Shown here: positions 37,765 to 51,143 of the stretch, piece by piece
Layout of the letters: each line of letters begins with the position of its first letter
Position numbering within the stretch: the first letter of the stretch is position 1
DNA from: Serratia symbiotica
GTDB taxonomy: Bacteria; Pseudomonadota; Gammaproteobacteria; Enterobacterales; Enterobacteriaceae
Direction of reading: 5' to 3'
Assembly (NCBI GenBank): GCA_900380265.1
Contig: LR025083.1
Span: 2,046,001 to 2,110,000, forward strand
Length of the DNA stretch: 64,000 nucleotides
Program-made: the position numbers and the translations under genes
The notes under the pieces: generated by a model
Seen by the model: the letters and a program-made list of their open reading frames with translations, nothing else
What the model was told of the DNA's origin: nothing
Databases searched by the model: none

Positions 37765-39151
37765 GGCGATGATCTTGATCATATCACCAATCCGGAGTTT
37801 AGGCTATCAGTAAAAGGCACTATGTCGCTATACACCCTTGGAAAATGCACTTGTGCCACATTCCTACTGGTATAGTAGCTAAATGCAAACTGCGCAGACC
37901 TACCCAGAATCCCAAACATCGCCCTTTGTACTAAAGATATGAATTCGTTATCAAATACTTGGCTACTAACTTCATTGAGTATCTCGCCAGATTCCAGCAT
38001 CTCTTACTGCCACGTGTTCAATAGGTGCAACCAGATAACGCACTCCCATCACAAGATGCATCGTCGCACAAGCATCGTCTTTATATTCCTAATGCGCGGG
38101 CACACCTAAGTCAGCGTTATCGTGCATCTGTCACGTACGACTATAGATTCTTAGCCGTTGACCGCCTGGTCCAACCACACCTCTATGGATCGACTGATAG
38201 CTATTAGGCTCCGGATTGGTAACGCAATCGTCAAATTCGTGCGATAGATACCGGACCTTAGTATGCACAATCCTGAGCGCGGCGTAACAATCCTGCAAAC
38301 ACTCAACTACTACACGCACCGCTTACACATCAAACAGGTCGTCAAAAAGGCGATATTCTCTACACCTTACTCTAAATACTTTAGAGGTTTTTCTGACGTC
38401 CGTAGATCTCAGCCATGACATTCTTATCAGCCATGTCAACGCGTAAGGGCGTAATGAAATCATCGATAAATTGTTCGCGATTAATGCAGCGCTTATTCAG
38501 TAATTTAGCGATAAGCTGATATGCGGCCTAATGTACGTAGAAAAAGAATAAACCCTCTAACTCCCATTAAATTTTCTAGATGCCAAAGAGATTAATCCGA
38601 GATGCTTAGGTATGGGCATATGCTTTGATAACCAATACCCTTCATATTCTGGCTCGTCCCTTGCCTCAGGTAGGTGGTTAATGCATTCCACTAACTTGTT
38701 CATTACATACTGTTCGCTCTCTAACATCGCTAACAATACGATACGTATCCTCGGCCTGTTTGTATGCCATCGCAGTATGTTTAGTTACTTACAGTTAATG
38801 AATATAATCTAGCTAGCGCACGCCACTGACTAGACAGTTGCTCTGCTGCAGAACATGGTGCACATACCCTCGCTCTCTGCTACACAGACACCCACTAATA
38901 AGAACAATAATGCGGCGAGCCGGCCGTCATCACCTATTTTCAGGCGCAGAGAATGTCTACAATTCCGCATCCACGCCAGAGAATACTCGCTGATTAGGAT
39001 CATTCTTGGTCTGCTTTTTAGCAGAATACCCAGTTGGAGCCAATCGCCAATATCGCAATGGGCTAGTTAGTCTCACACTGGCGATCCAATCATCAATAGC
39101 TAATCCAATCGCTATATTCAAATATATACTCCTTACTGCAAGCAAAACCAA

Positions 39152-39628
39152 TCCTCTCTACGTTGCAGCATCATTTAACTAAAATACCTATATAGAAAGT
39201 GCTATACCTTCAATACTTTTAGTCTCTGAAACGTGGTAGCACACCCTACATAAGTAATACTACTAGTGTTTTGGTAATAACAGGCATGGCTTCGCTGGAG
39301 ACAACTGCTTGGTTTTGGGTGACACATTCCCTTTTGGAATGGAATATAGACCGTCTAGCTATTTTAAAATTAAAGAAAATATCTGTACAATATCCGATAG
39401 TATCAAATTAAAGTGCCGTTAATTATCCACTTATTTATATTACATTTCTATTCTAGCAGATAATATCATTATCTAAGCCACGTTTAGAACAGGCAGGCGC
39501 CATACAAGGAAGAGGGGATGGCCCATATAATAATGTAGTCATAGCACAGGGAATAACAAATGGTATAGCCTGCTAGGCTACTGCATAAGGTACTATCAAT
39601 ATCCAATCACCGGTGGTTATTGGAACCC
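39152..39628. other. relA-barA divergent spacer; rlmD apparently deleted
   Basis: In E. coli rlmD (1.3 kb, minus strand) sits between relA and barA. Here only about 480 bp separate the two remnants and I can align none of it to RlmD, so most of rlmD has been deleted. Confidence 0.5.
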
Positions 39629-40720
39629 ATAACCAAATCAAGCCTACGTCAACACACAATACTCCTAATTATTGCTCCAACTTTTCTAATTTTTTATTTC
39701 TAGCATCTATTCCTCGCACATAACTCTTACAGCCTTTAGAAAAAATTAGTTAATGGCAGTACCAACATTACCTAGCACTCTGCCAATAGCAACCGAGTGC
39801 TGCACAATTTCCGACACTTGCAGATCAGTTAAGCGACTAGACAGCCGTCTGTAGCATGCTTATTAAGCTGATATGCGTTCAAGCCCTGTATGCGATATAC
39901 AGAATAAAATGTGTCTCACCAACATAAGAAGCACAATCTCGTCTGATTATAGTAATATTATACAAAAGTATTTTTCTTCAACCTATTTCTCTTGGTTTCT
40001 ATGAGCATCTCTATAACTGTTTACCTAAAGACTGATTTACAACATAATGAGCCCATCTCTAATATGGCGCATCCGGTTCACTGCATCCGCTGACACCAGT
40101 TTGACTGACGTGCCAAAGGATAAAATCCTTGATGAACTGCACGCATTAAATAACGGGAATTAACTCAATATCGATGTCGCTTAAGGTCCAGTAGATAGGT
40201 ATCTAACATAGAATCGATTTAACCACACCCGATCTACACAAAATTTTTGAACCAATAAAAATTCAAAATATTGAACTGCAGCTAGAAAAAGCTAGTGTAG
40301 GGTAGGAGCTTTACGTATCAAATCCGAATTTCTAGCTAATATATCAAACGAGCCAAACATCTATTCAGCGGCGTTATCTATTGTCTTGATCAAATACTAA
40401 AGACTGATATCAACATCACCCGCACTAATCATCTGAAAGCTATCTAGCCTTCAGTTAATAACCTGCTACCCATTATCAACAATATGCTAGACTTTATAAT
40501 CTGGAAGTCAGGAAGCTGGTGTTGGAATGCATCTTTCCTTCCTACGCTCACCGATGAATAATGTATACTGCTTGCTATTTGGCCACTTATTAAAGGCATG
40601 GATCTGGCAAGAGACGGTCTAACTACGTACCAGAATAGGTATTCTGCGATACGAAGTGCTTTCGGCATATCTTTCTCTAATTTAGTGATAGATTAGTCAA
40701 ATGTAGTAGACCAGGCAAAT
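39629..40720 (+). pseudogene. barA: barA (hybrid sensor kinase) remnant
   Basis: BarA is the sensor of the BarA-UvrY system controlling Csr small RNAs. The ancestral ATG is now ATA (39629), followed by TKSSLRQHTILLIIAPTFLI (E. coli [20 protein letters not shown]). Later pieces: DELHALNNGN (GELDMLKNGIN), TTPDLHKIFEPIKIQNIEL (ATSDLRETLEQMEIQNVEL) at 40224-40280, RIKSEFLANISNE near 40317-40355, LKTDINITRTNHLKAI and NNLLPIINNMLDF near 40395-40495, and LLAIWPLIKGMDLA near 40570-40610 (LLAHSSHDKGLELT). The phospho-acceptor His of the SHELRTP motif is lost. About 200 bp are missing before the kinase domain. The receiver and HPt domains could not be aligned downstream. Confidence 0.93.
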
Positions 40721-43125
40721 TGATAACCCAGCAAGTGGAGAAGAAAATCTTCTACATTGCTTTGGCTATTTTAAACTGAAATTCTTCCGCAGTATATGCT
40801 GTTCCCAGCAACTCCAATATTCCAGTAAGCTTAGTACCAGTCACGCTTCTAATCTATAATTTGGTATTTGTCAGAAAAACATACACAATATAACTTTCAC
40901 CTTGACACATCAGCCGATAATAGAAGATATCTACAAGACCGTATCTAGACTGACCTAAAATCTGGTACTAACCCTTCACTGCATAATATGTATCTTAGAT
41001 ATGCAAATACGGCACCGCTAAATTCTTAAATAGAACTTAACTAGTTTTATCTCTGTGGTAAGTAAGAAATTGTTCCTCTCCAGAACTTCAAGTTTCTGCT
41101 TTCCTTTTTGCACTATAAATAGATAACAGGATGGCGTTATTGCGCTGGCCTGCAGTGACTAATAGCAGCTCTAATGAACCGGTCCCTTATTACCACCGAC
41201 TGGATATATCGTACAAGACTCTCTCCCTGTCAACCCATTGAAAGCTTCCATACCGCATCTCAGGATCGCTGTTCGCTAAATAATCGATTACCCGCCCCTA
41301 CGGTGATAGGATACCATTTCAGATACCCCTTAAGCCAGATGAGACGGCATAGAAAGACAAGCCTGTGCACTAAATTCCTTATAGCAAATATCCCTTCCAG
41401 ACCTAGCTTAGAGATATATGCAACCCAAACAGTCCGGACACCTACACTGGGCGCCATCCGCTGAGCTTTCCTTTTATCCGAAAGCGATTTATATTTGCTT
41501 GGTTAGAAGAAGTGGTACTGAACGTTCTGCCTTACGCATGAATCAAAGCAGCTTTCTACAAGTAAGGGACGGCCAAATCTTGTGCATTGATTGATATCCC
41601 CACTCACATATCCTTTATCAGCTTAATAGCTGGTACCTAGCCGGCTCTTATTTAACCTAATTTATCAGTTCTTTAACCTTTGATGCATACCGCGCTACAA
41701 ATTATCATATATGGTTATCAATCTCATTCAACACCCTTAGATTTAAGGGTTAACATACACCATAAAGCAGCAACCCTGCAGGGGTTAGCATACCAGGTAT
41801 ACCAAGAGAAACCGGATGGGGGGGTGGTTTACAGGTTTTGCTTGCCAATCTTGGGAATCGAGATATTTGTGATAGCGTTTCCTTGGGTAATTATTCTATT
41901 TTCGCAATCCATACGATTCTCTTGATCGCCAAAATCGATACTCATAACTAGAGATTCTATCTCGCACCTGCTGGATGCTAATAAACCTTAATGCTTGTAA
42001 GTAAGGGGATATCAGAAATGTGATGGCTATTCGATTCGCTATTATTTTACTTATACTCAGCACAGTCGACTCTCACAAAAGAGCATGTATCAGTATCAAT
42101 ATCCATTTGCCTTAGACGAATGTGACTACAACTTTCGAGGTAGTCAGTTGTGTCTTGCATATCTATATCTAGATCAACTTTATACTATAAAGCCTGACAT
42201 TCTATGGATAGAATGAAAATATGGTAACCTGATTCTCAGACTAAACGATCTGTTGGTTTATCTCTACTAGCTCGTCTTTAACCTAGCCTTTCACACCAAA
42301 CATAACACTGACTTGACTGCTCGGCAAGAATGGTACTCGGGCCGCACATAGAAAAGAAAATACGCCTAACTTGGGTTTGTTTTACTTCTGGTTGTATCAG
42401 GATGCCATTACCAGGGCGAACTTGTTCTAGGCTTGTGCGTCAAAACAGGCGACTTACCTAGCGTAACTATCTGATAGTGCAGCGGTTGAGAAATGTGCTA
42501 CTTATTCCATAAACGCAGTAATATTATACAAGTTAATAGCTTGTGCCTCTGCATAGCTATTAAAAGTGATCATGCAACCTCAATATATCATCAGTATCTA
42601 GTATACTTCACTATAATCCTGAATGGGTTCTGATTCTCTGATGGTGACTTCATATATATCATTGTTTAGCACGTTGGATATGGCAATAAGCGCCAATAGC
42701 CGCAGCACAGTATTGTGGCATCCACCACCACTAGCATCCGGAGGTTACGCCGCTAATTTAGCACCTACCCTACATACCCTAAATATCGCCCTTATCACCT
42801 GTTCAGGTCTCATTATTTTTACGCTGAACTTCCCTAGCCGTGCCATACGGATTACCTCTTATGACGGGCAATAAGGTTGAATATTTATTATTACAATGAG
42901 CATCAGTATTTTATGCCCACAATTGCAGGCCATAATTTTTGAGCCATAATCAAAGCAACTAGTTTTGGATGCGCAATGATCGCAAGATCACGTTATTTCA
43001 TTCCTAAAAAAGAGCGCTTAGGGACCGATATTTCTATAGCCACATAATAAGCTAGCTCCTTTATAAGCAGGGAGCGCTACAATCATTAAACTGGCCCTTG
43101 ATGATAAACGCTCGCATGCATTGTA

Positions 43126-43630
43126 AACTCACCGCGTGAGTACGCCGTATCGAATCTAAATGTTTCATCTAGATGCGTTTTCGAATTCAAGATTGCTCTC
43201 ACTGTAAGGACATAGACTGGTTTCCGTATTCGCATCGCGGCACCTCTACCCTTCTTGTTAGTCGTATAGTAGGTGTTCTTCTATGATTCAAAATTTATGC
43301 AATCTCTCAAAGGAGAGTTGTATCGCCATCTATGAATTAATGTACATAGATTAGAGAGCGTGCATTATGTGAAAATAAAAACCAGTCTTTTCCGCATCTG
43401 TGATTAGGTTAAGATCGTAAAATAACCCTTTCCACTATAGGAAATCTACATAAGCTATCTCATTCCATTGGCGCTTGGCATACTTAGATATGCCCTTCTT
43501 TCTGTGAGTTTTAAATTGCAGAGCATGTCACAAACACATCCGGCCAAATAGCATGAGCCTCTCAGCACGTTCTATGCACTGTGCTTAATATTGACAGTAT
43601 ATTCACTCAGGCTACGGCTTAGCTGTAGCC
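43126..43630. repeat. Scattered hairpins, strongest at 43610-43630
   Basis: actcac/gtgagt (43127-43132 and 43136-43141, loop cgc). ggctacggct (43610-43619) pairs with agctgtagcc (43621-43630), a 21-nt near-palindrome with one wobble. It is followed directly by tgcgg/ccgca (43634-43638 and 43643-43647). Confidence 0.7.
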
Positions 43631-44709
43631 GCCTGCGGACTCCCGCAAAGATGTGAGCGTATAACCCATCACGCTAGAGATATTAAATGTTAGCTTGTTT
43701 ATATGGATTATAACAGCAATCTCACCCAACACGAGATTATTGGCATACCCGGATATTGAGCTGTACTCTAACTTTGTCAATTAAAAGTGCAGGCATGCTA
43801 ACGCTAGCCGTGAAATCACTATGCAGCAATTTGTGCCCGCGCAGTCATTTTGGTTTTCACAATAGGTAAATCAAGCATACAACTTTGCACGGCGTAATTG
43901 GTTTCTCTGAATCCCTCTACTTTTAGTGATGAAACCGCCAGCTATGCCGGGTAGCTGCATAGCTCAAGATAAGTGCGTAGTATTCTGTGACCCAAGCAGC
44001 CTTTCCTAATAGGTTAGTCATCCCTGTTGCTACGGGCAGGAGGTCAACAGATCAGTTTCAACAAGCGTCATAAAATTACGGCGTCATGCTCGGCATCTAT
44101 GCCTCCTCACCTACTCGTCATAGCGACTATGCTATCCAGCACTGAAAGCGCACTTAGCAGCCTTCCTTAGATATTGTCACTCAGATTATGAACTATTCCA
44201 ATGCTCATACCGCTACGGAAACTCCCAATAACAGCACCCTTATCCCTGAGCTTAGCGCTTTCCTTCTCTAATAGAAATATTTCTGCTGCTTTAAGGAACA
44301 GCAGACCTCGGGAAAGTGAAGCATGTAAACTAGTGAATGACTTGAAGCAAACTACTGTTAGTATTAGTAAAAATTCCAGAGCAGGCATCTCTATCAAGAG
44401 TCAGTCCTGATTGAAACGGAAAGACATATAGCACAATATCTAAAGCCTATCTATATTGAAGTCTCTAAGCTAGCCCGAAACAGCAATCGCCAAAGACATA
44501 ATAACTATAGCACCTTAGCGTCTGCGCAACTGCCACTGATTACTAACATCCCGAATTGGCTTTTAGTAATGTATATGAGTACCGTCACGCAAGCATATAA
44601 ACCCTGTTTTAATTACTGTTTCCGAACTGGAATATCCCAAGATCACTCCCAAACTACCTAATAATAATCTCACTCATCACCCATCCTCCAGATGCACTAA
44701 CCTCAGCTT

Positions 44710-44744
44710 TGCGCTAAATAGCGCATCTGTTATCTAAAACAGAT
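44710..44744. repeat. Two adjacent hairpins
   Basis: tgcgct/agcgca (44710-44715 and 44720-44725, loop aaat). atctgtt/aacagat (44725-44731 and 44738-44744). Perfect stems sharing one base. Confidence 0.7.
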
Positions 44745-45085
44745 ACTATAGCGTCTGATCGGCATACTAACGTTATTACCGTGCGGCCTTCAGCCTATAT
44801 TTAAAATAGGAGATAGATTCATGAAGCCTGACTTTATATCCAGGTGTAACTAATAACTCCTTTCAGATACGTAAGCATTAAGCCAGGCTGCTTGCCGTAG
44901 GCTTCGTACAAGTATATTCGGTGTAGTCGTCAAGTGTGTGACTAATATACACATCCATAACAAACAGAATATCACAAGGCCTTCAACGCTGGAGAGGTAA
45001 CGGGGTCAATAGATAAGCCCGGAGAGTTGTAGGCAACATAGCGGAGCGATCAGTTGCATGGCTTTCCTGACGGACATTTGGGTGC

Positions 45086-45147
45086 CTTAGATTTGGCCAA
45101 TCTAAGATACCATTGAGAGTGCTATCACAAAGTGTGATGGGCACTCT
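45086..45147. repeat. Two strong adjacent hairpins
   Basis: cttagatt (45086-45093) pairs with aatctaag (45099-45106), loop tggcc. Ten bases on, agagtgc (45116-45122) pairs with gcactct (45141-45147) and encloses atcaca/tgtgat (45124-45129 and 45133-45138), giving 13 pairs with a small internal loop. Confidence 0.8.
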
Positions 45148-46333
45148 TATATATGACATAACATTGAAATGAGGCTGTGGCACCCACCAGGCCCGCATTT
45201 GATTTCTATACGGTCATGAGTTTTGATTGATTCCTAATAGCTAGCTACGCTCAAGACGAGTGACTTAATGAATAAACGTAGTTAACTTTAATACATTAAC
45301 CTTTATACTGCTTCAACCCAACCCCAAAACTCATAATAAATAGCGGCTATAACGAAGTTATACTTGAATATGATGGTTGCCCTAGCCGAGTATAAGGTTG
45401 CCCTCGCTAGACTCCGCCCTAAAACGGGAACGGATGCTTTCGTTTTAATAAAAACCACCTGGGTAGTTACACTCTCCAGAGAAAGAGCAATTACCATCAA
45501 ACCCGCGCGAGGCAACGTGATGAACCAGTACTGTTGGACTAAGTTTACATCTTCGAATGTTAAGGGCAAGGCGCCAGTGGCGGCGGCATACCTACGGCAC
45601 TAGTGCCACCTTGAGTCAGCAATCACTCAGGAAATGACGCTGCTGTATCACGACTGTATTGTCTGTCCGTATAATTAATTAGGCACTAAAGGCCACGCCC
45701 AAATCGTTATAAAGCTCTTATGTGTATACCTTGTCATTAAATTTTTAGTGACTAGGTTTCGGATACGTATCTTGCAACTCAATACCGCATTACGTCAGTA
45801 GTAGGATTGTTTACCCTATCCTTGCCAGCTCAGAAAGTGGAGCGGATAATGAAATATACGTCACTGCTTACTTTTAACTGGACGCTGCCTGCTAACCAAG
45901 CATACACCATCATGTATCTTAACCACTCGTGAATCCACCATGGCCGTAGGCTGGGAAATCCCTTAAGACCAGCAGTCACATGCGACTTGCGAGCCCGTAA
46001 CCACACACTTTCTTCTATATCTACTCCTCTCCTCCTATGAAGAGGAAAGACAACGAGACATGATGGTGGTGTCTTTAACAATTTACCCGCGGTGGTCCTC
46101 CCCGGCTTCATGGGCATAATCGTGCTTTTGCACCATTGCTCTAGCCTGAGCATGACGTGCTTTCGGTGCGTTTTACAGCGATATAAATTTTGCTATCGCG
46201 GCTACACTTAAGCAGCCAGTTAGTTAGCGTCCGTGGAGATCGATGCTACATCCCGAGACCCATACATGATGATCACAGACGCTTGGTGTAAGCGGTGCAT
46301 TAGAAATGTGCTTTAGCACTCTTTAGCATCATA

Positions 46334-46355
46334 CTACTGGCCTTCTTGCCAGTAG
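46334..46355. repeat. Inverted repeat, 8-bp perfect stem
   Basis: ctactggc (46334-46341) pairs with gccagtag (46348-46355), loop cttctt. A smaller gtgc/gcac hairpin lies just upstream (46308-46319). Confidence 0.72.
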
Positions 46356-49300
46356 GGCGCCTGCTTTCGGCGGCTCGCTGGAGATAATCCAAGAAGATAT
46401 GTCCATCTTTGAACTCTACTTAAGCGTCATCTCTTCGAAGTGAATATTAGGGTAGCACAATCCCATAAAAGAGGCATCGTATCATACCTACTCACCTAAG
46501 ACCGGTGCTAGCCCAGGCTGCTTAGTACCTTCACTCGCCATTGGCTTCGGTTTTGATAGTATTGGTATTGACAGTTATAAATCTCGCGCCAGGCACGTAC
46601 GGCAGCGCATGAGCATCTACTCGAATCGCTTCCGGTCGCCGTAGGATTTAGGCCGCCTAAAGCATTCACTCGGGTCACCTTACTAAAGATATAGTATGTC
46701 TCACCAGATATAGGGAGGGACTCAGGTTGTGTCGAATTACGGCGTACTAGATACGCGTCTTGGCATGCATCGCCATGCCAGTCAAGCACCATCAGGAGAT
46801 GCATACTTAGAGCTGTTATTTACTGGCGCAGACAGATTATCCAGACTGGCATTGCCAGCTTTACCCGTAAAAGGATAAGTAACCACCTCTGAAACCAGTA
46901 ATTATCTTTAGATACACCGTGCTAACTCGACTACCATATTAGCCACATAAGGTATTGATTGTAGGGTGTTGTTTCCATGAAAACCAGGGTTGCTTTATTT
47001 AGTGCTTACTAAAAGCTTAACCTCCTCGCTTCCTTTCCAGTTCAAAGTTCCAGTACATTAATTTTTGCTAGTGTAGTATATTACGAATGATGCTTTTAAG
47101 CAATTAATAACAATAATCTCTGTTGTACTCCAGTTTAAAAGACAAGATATAAATAATTATTCGTAACTATTTCCTGACACCCCCGCCACTCGTTAACAAT
47201 GCTCCTAACTCCATGTGTTAGCGGTAATTTAGCTATTTCTTTGACAGACTAGCTCAGTAGTGAAATGCTTGAACTCTACTGCAGGCAGCCAATAAACTAT
47301 ATCACCTACCCTCACCCCATATTCGTGCCTACACATATTAAGATGTGGGTATTAATATCACCCACCTACCGTGATATTTTAAAGTTACTGACAATCAAAG
47401 TGTTGGTCTCCCCACCTTCGATTTTCCTGTTTTGTTTTGACGTCAACTTTCTCACCTATACTTTTGTATAGCGGCGCAAATTCTTCACGATAGTCTTGAA
47501 GTCTAATTAGCAGGGCGGTGCGACCCTACCTAACCTAAACCATGCGTACAGCTGAACGCCCATGACCTATAGGGCATTAGATTAATACCACTAAACTAAA
47601 AACCCCGACCTGCGTCTTCCTAGTAGAGACGCAGTTCTTACTCAGTTTATGCCAGCACTAATCTTTTAAACCATACAAAGAGGTACAACTCCTATAGCAG
47701 TAATTTAGCGAAGTAACCAGGGCGGTTATAATCAGAATGACAGAAAGACTTCTAGAAGCATATTAATAAAAGCCAGGTTCTTACTTGTCCCTGTGGCATA
47801 AATAAAACTGGCATAACCAGCTTAGATATCAATAACACTGAAACTGCTAGATAGTTCAGTTTTAGTAATGAGCGTCAGCGCCATACTTACCATCCGGGTA
47901 TCAGCAAATATTTTCTTCCCCGCACAGCATTTGGCTGGCTCTTCTAAACGGTGAATGCAGTCTCTCGTTCTTGCTGCGTGTTTAGCAATACTAATACTCT
48001 AACTGGCGATTAATTATTGGTAGATACCACAAGATGCTCACGATCTATTTAGATATTAATTTATATGGCTAGTTCTACAAACACTAGGCGAGTCTTCCTG
48101 GCATGCATTTAAACAACCTTCTTAGTATCACTAACTTTCTGCCAATCGTCTTTCGAGTCCGATTCAAATAAGTCATAAGCCTTATATACAACCTTCAGTC
48201 TTTTACTTATAGCAAAATCTGGGAGTAATTTCATGTTTCTACTCAAGAACTAGTCTCGTTTCTAGCCGACGCGAGCAAGCGCGGTGCAAGCATAGATCTT
48301 CTTGAAAGCTTAATACCCGCACCTAACGCCACATAGTGTATGTAACCGAATCTTGCATGAAGCAGCAGGTAAGTAATGAGTATAATGATAAGTTTATAAC
48401 ACTTTCTCAGATCCTTATTATACCCAGCGGTAGTCAGTTATAAGCGTTTCTTTTAAAAGCAGATTTGCATTAACCTCCTTACTATACCATTCTACCTCAC
48501 GCTTGATTTCCTTCATTAATGTCTCCTGTAGGAGCACTTCGTATAACCTAGCCTAATGAACCTCGTCGAGTTACTTACCTTTTTTAATATGCATTGACCT
48601 CCTGCGCAACCTATTGTTAGTGCGATTCCCCGTCACTAGGATTACTATCCAGTAGTCGTATTTCATCTCCGTTCATTTATGAATTACCTGGTTGATCGGC
48701 GTAATCACTCATGTGCCTAGAAATTACCTAGGATGCCGGTTTAGTAATCCATTACAGACGGTAGACACACCACTAATATCGGATCTAAAAAGATGGGTTT
48801 TCCACGCTTAATCAGCGATTAATAATACAGAAACGGAATGAAACACCCTCATCGCCTTCCCAGGTCAACAATAGGCAAGTTAAAACGCATAAAATGCGCA
48901 TGTCTTTTATGTTTACTTATTTTAATATTTGACATAGCTAATTTTTAAAACTACTTACACTACTCTTAAGAAACAGCAATTCACACTTGTTTAATAAAAA
49001 TTTAGGAACATCATCTTCACGTCCTTTGTGCATCGAGTGCAAACTCTCCTATATCTAATCTACACTTCAAGGCACAGCGAATATGCCGATCACATCCTGG
49101 TTGGCCGCCTGGTAAGCCCACTCATAGAGATTATCCAAGAGTGCAACTATTTTATAGTCTCCGCCAGTCGCATACTACTAGTAGCAATAATTCCGATCGG
49201 CCCCCTACCCTGGAGGTAGCCTAAGCGACATGAGAACACACTGGTATTGGCTACAGCGTGAACATCTCTACGGGATTAAATAGGGCGAAGCGCTGAGTCC

Positions 49301-49439
49301 GAATAACATCGTTATCTACGGTACTTGTGCTGATATTGTTCCAAAGGAACGGATAGCCCGTTACAATATATTAGATTAATCGTTAGTGACATCGCGACCT
49401 GAAATGGAATGCAGGCTAAACCATAACGAGGAGGCTAAG

Positions 49440-50402
49440 ATGAAGCAAGAGAAACACGGCGTATTACTAGTGAACCTAGGGACACCAGATTCACCAACCT
49501 CACCGGCGGTAAAATCTTATCTAAGAGAATTTCTCAGCGATAGCCGCGTAGTTGACAAATCACCGTTTCTCCGGTGGATGCTTCTTCACAGTTTGATTTT
49601 ACCGTGGCGTTCTCCACGGATCGCCAAGTTGTACCAGTCAGTCTGGATGAAAGAAGGTTCGCCGCTGTTGGTCTACAGCCTCCGTCAAAAGCGAGCACTA
49701 GCTGAACGTGTGCCGAACAATCCTGTCGAGTTTGGCATGACCTACGGTTCGCCAAGCCTAGCGGAAGCAATTAGTAAGCTTCTGGATCAAGCAATCACAC
49801 ATCTAGTGGTGCTGCCACTGTACCCGCAATACTCCTGCTCGACCAGTGCAGCAGCATGGGACGGTGTGGCTCGAGCCCTAAAGAGGCATCACTGCTTACC
49901 GTCGATCAGGTTTATCCGCGATTACGCCACGCACCCAGCCTATATTTTTGCGCTACAGCAATGTGTAACCCGTTCATTCGCTGAACATGGTCGGCCGGAT
50001 CGGCTCATACTTTCATTTCATGGTATTCCCCAGCGCTATGCAATTCGAGGGGATGATTACCCGAAGCGCTGTAACAATACGCAGCGCGCCCTGAGGGCTA
50101 CGCTGGCATTATTCCCAGAACAGGTAATTATGGCCTACCAATCCCGCTTTGGCCGTGAGCCGTGGCTGAGACCATATACTGACGAAATCCTTAAAAAGCT
50201 TCCAGCGCAAGGCGTGAAACATGTGCAATTGATTTGCCCTGGTTTCTCGGTGGACTGTTTAGAAACTTTGTATGAGATTAAAGAACAGAGCCGTAAGATA
50301 TTCCTTAAGGCTGGCGGGGAGAAGTTTAAATATATTTCTGCGCTGAATGACGCACCTGTACATATTGATATGATACAGAAACTGGTGATAGAGTCTGCTT
50401 GA
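49440..50402 (+). CDS. hemH: Ferrochelatase
   Basis: HemH inserts Fe2+ into protoporphyrin IX, the last step of haem synthesis, on the inner face of the membrane. From the ATG at 49440 the product is 320 aa, exactly the E. coli length. A further in-frame ATG 18 codons upstream (49386) was rejected because GAGGAGG (49428-49434) sits 5 nt before 49440 and the family motif [14 protein letters not shown] follows at once. Also visible: the conserved [15 protein letters not shown], the catalytic His in [10 protein letters not shown] near residue 194, [11 protein letters not shown] (here [11 protein letters not shown]) and the catalytic Glu in DCLETLYEI near 264. Neighbouring adk and gsk of relatives are not found nearby. 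Frame intact. Confidence 0.97.
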   Translation: MKQEKHGVLLVNLGTPDSPTSPAVKSYLREFLSDSRVVDKSPFLRWMLLHSLILPWRSPRIAKLYQSVWMKEGSPLLVYSLRQKRALAERVPNNPVEFGMTYGSPSLAEAISKLLDQAITHLVVLPLYPQYSCSTSAAAWDGVARALKRHHCLPSIRFIRDYATHPAYIFALQQCVTRSFAEHGRPDRLILSFHGIPQRYAIRGDDYPKRCNNTQRALRATLALFPEQVIMAYQSRFGREPWLRPYTDEILKKLPAQGVKHVQLICPGFSVDCLETLYEIKEQSRKIFLKAGGEKFKYISALNDAPVHIDMIQKLVIESA

Positions 50403-50980
50403 AGTGTATCTTAATAGGTGTTCAATTGTTCATTCTACTTTTATAAGAAAAGAGAGCAACCCTCGTGTGCACCACAAATTACCTATTGTTACCTATTGGA
50501 TGATTGTTGGTCAGGACGAAAGCCAAAATGGAAAATATATAGTTTTATTTGCTATATTCTCGGCCAATAATCAGGCGAGGTATTGAGCTTATTCCTATAT
50601 CAGCTACAAATATGCAAACGTTTTCTCTCTGTCCCATAACAAGCTAATAATCAGCAATAGCATTGGCCTATGCTATAATTAAAAGATTCCGCCACCCAAG
50701 TCTAATACATTCTTGTATTAGACCCGTGCGTATCTCGCATCAGTAACACGCGCATGTTACTAGCATTTTTACTAGATAAAAATAAATGAGCAGATCGGCA
50801 TTTGGATGAGAACGGAAACTGTTATCATTTCAGTAGAGACAGCCTATACTACTTGCCCTAATCTCCGACATCAGGCCATATAGCCAATCAATTAGCTCTG
50901 CTGCTGGTTAAGTACCCTATGCATTCTTGTGCGTACGTTAGGCTCTTGCACACATCCTTATCAACAAATCAAGACAAAAG
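50403..50980. other. Spacer downstream of hemH with three hairpins
   Basis: A frame of 60 codons beginning at 50404 overlaps nothing and shows no motif. The remainder holds the hairpin trio at 50657-50761. Genes found here in relatives (gsk, ushA and others) are not recognisable. Confidence 0.5.
50657..50761. repeat. Three perfect hairpins in 105 bp
   Basis: atagcat/atgctat (50657-50663 and 50670-50676); gtctaatac/gtattagac (50700-50708 and 50715-50723); agtaaca/tgttact (50742-50748 and 50755-50761), the last followed by agcattttt. The third could act as a terminator for hemH (plus strand), though it lies about 340 nt beyond the stop. Confidence 0.8.
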
Positions 50981-51041
50981 CCACTCTCAGTACGTCGCAT
51001 GTTTCCTACTGTTGCGAGAAGAACACACCGCCCACAATAGC
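50981..51041 (-). pseudogene. Possible ybbJ (NfeD-like) fragment
   Basis: In E. coli ybbJ follows qmcA on the same strand. The minus-strand bases here resemble the codons for IGRRFVLE..VNGRGHMRVGDSSW of YbbJ only loosely (for example acatgcgacgt for HMRV). The place and strand are right, but the match is short and could be chance. Confidence 0.27.
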
Positions 51042-51143
51042 AGGAGTACATAGTTACTCGATTTCTCAACTCAGCGCTGAAATAGATTGAATCTAAATCC
51101 AAATATTTCCACCAACAAAATCACCCAGAAAGAGAGAGGACAA

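Larger units (their letters stand above)
36972..39151 (-). pseudogene. relA: relA (GTP pyrophosphokinase) remnant
   Basis: RelA makes (p)ppGpp on stalled ribosomes. The remnant aligns along nearly its whole length. LAVRSIYLN...DWIASVRLTS at the N-terminus matches MVAVRSAHIN..KWIASLGITS. Next come LIAKLLNKR.INREQFIDDF near 38500 and ECLQDCYAALRIVHT..EFDD.V.NP.PNSYQSIH..V.GPGG (38290-38140). SGEILNEVSSQVFDN..DFxFxY..IVPFT (37990-37800) and DNELAHLDLKLKE near 37600 follow. SRSDIK.LATIN (37110-37060) and LIDAKQFA with TAG at 36972 form the C-terminus. The pieces lie in different frames with many stops. The span of 2.18 kb is close to the E. coli 2.24 kb. Loss of the stringent-response synthetase is clear; whether spoT survives elsewhere is not visible. 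Confidence 0.96.
40721..49385. other. Long gene-less region, unidentified
   Basis: The first part should carry the rest of barA (expected to about 42.3 kb), but no piece could be aligned. Upstream of hemH enterobacteria have dnaX, ybaB, recR, htpG and adk on the plus strand; none was recognisable. Open frames such as minus 46508-46804, minus 45830-46153 and the double-strand open stretch 45303-45603 show no known motif. Numerous hairpins lie throughout. A rearrangement junction between the relA/barA block and the hemH block must be inside. Confidence 0.6.

Noticed and set aside
45303-45603. Stretch open on both strands (88 and 79 codons)
   Set aside because: Neither translation resembles a known protein; no support from gene order.
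49386-49439. 18-codon N-terminal extension of HemH
   Set aside because: The ribosome-binding site and family start point to ATG 49440, giving the exact E. coli length.
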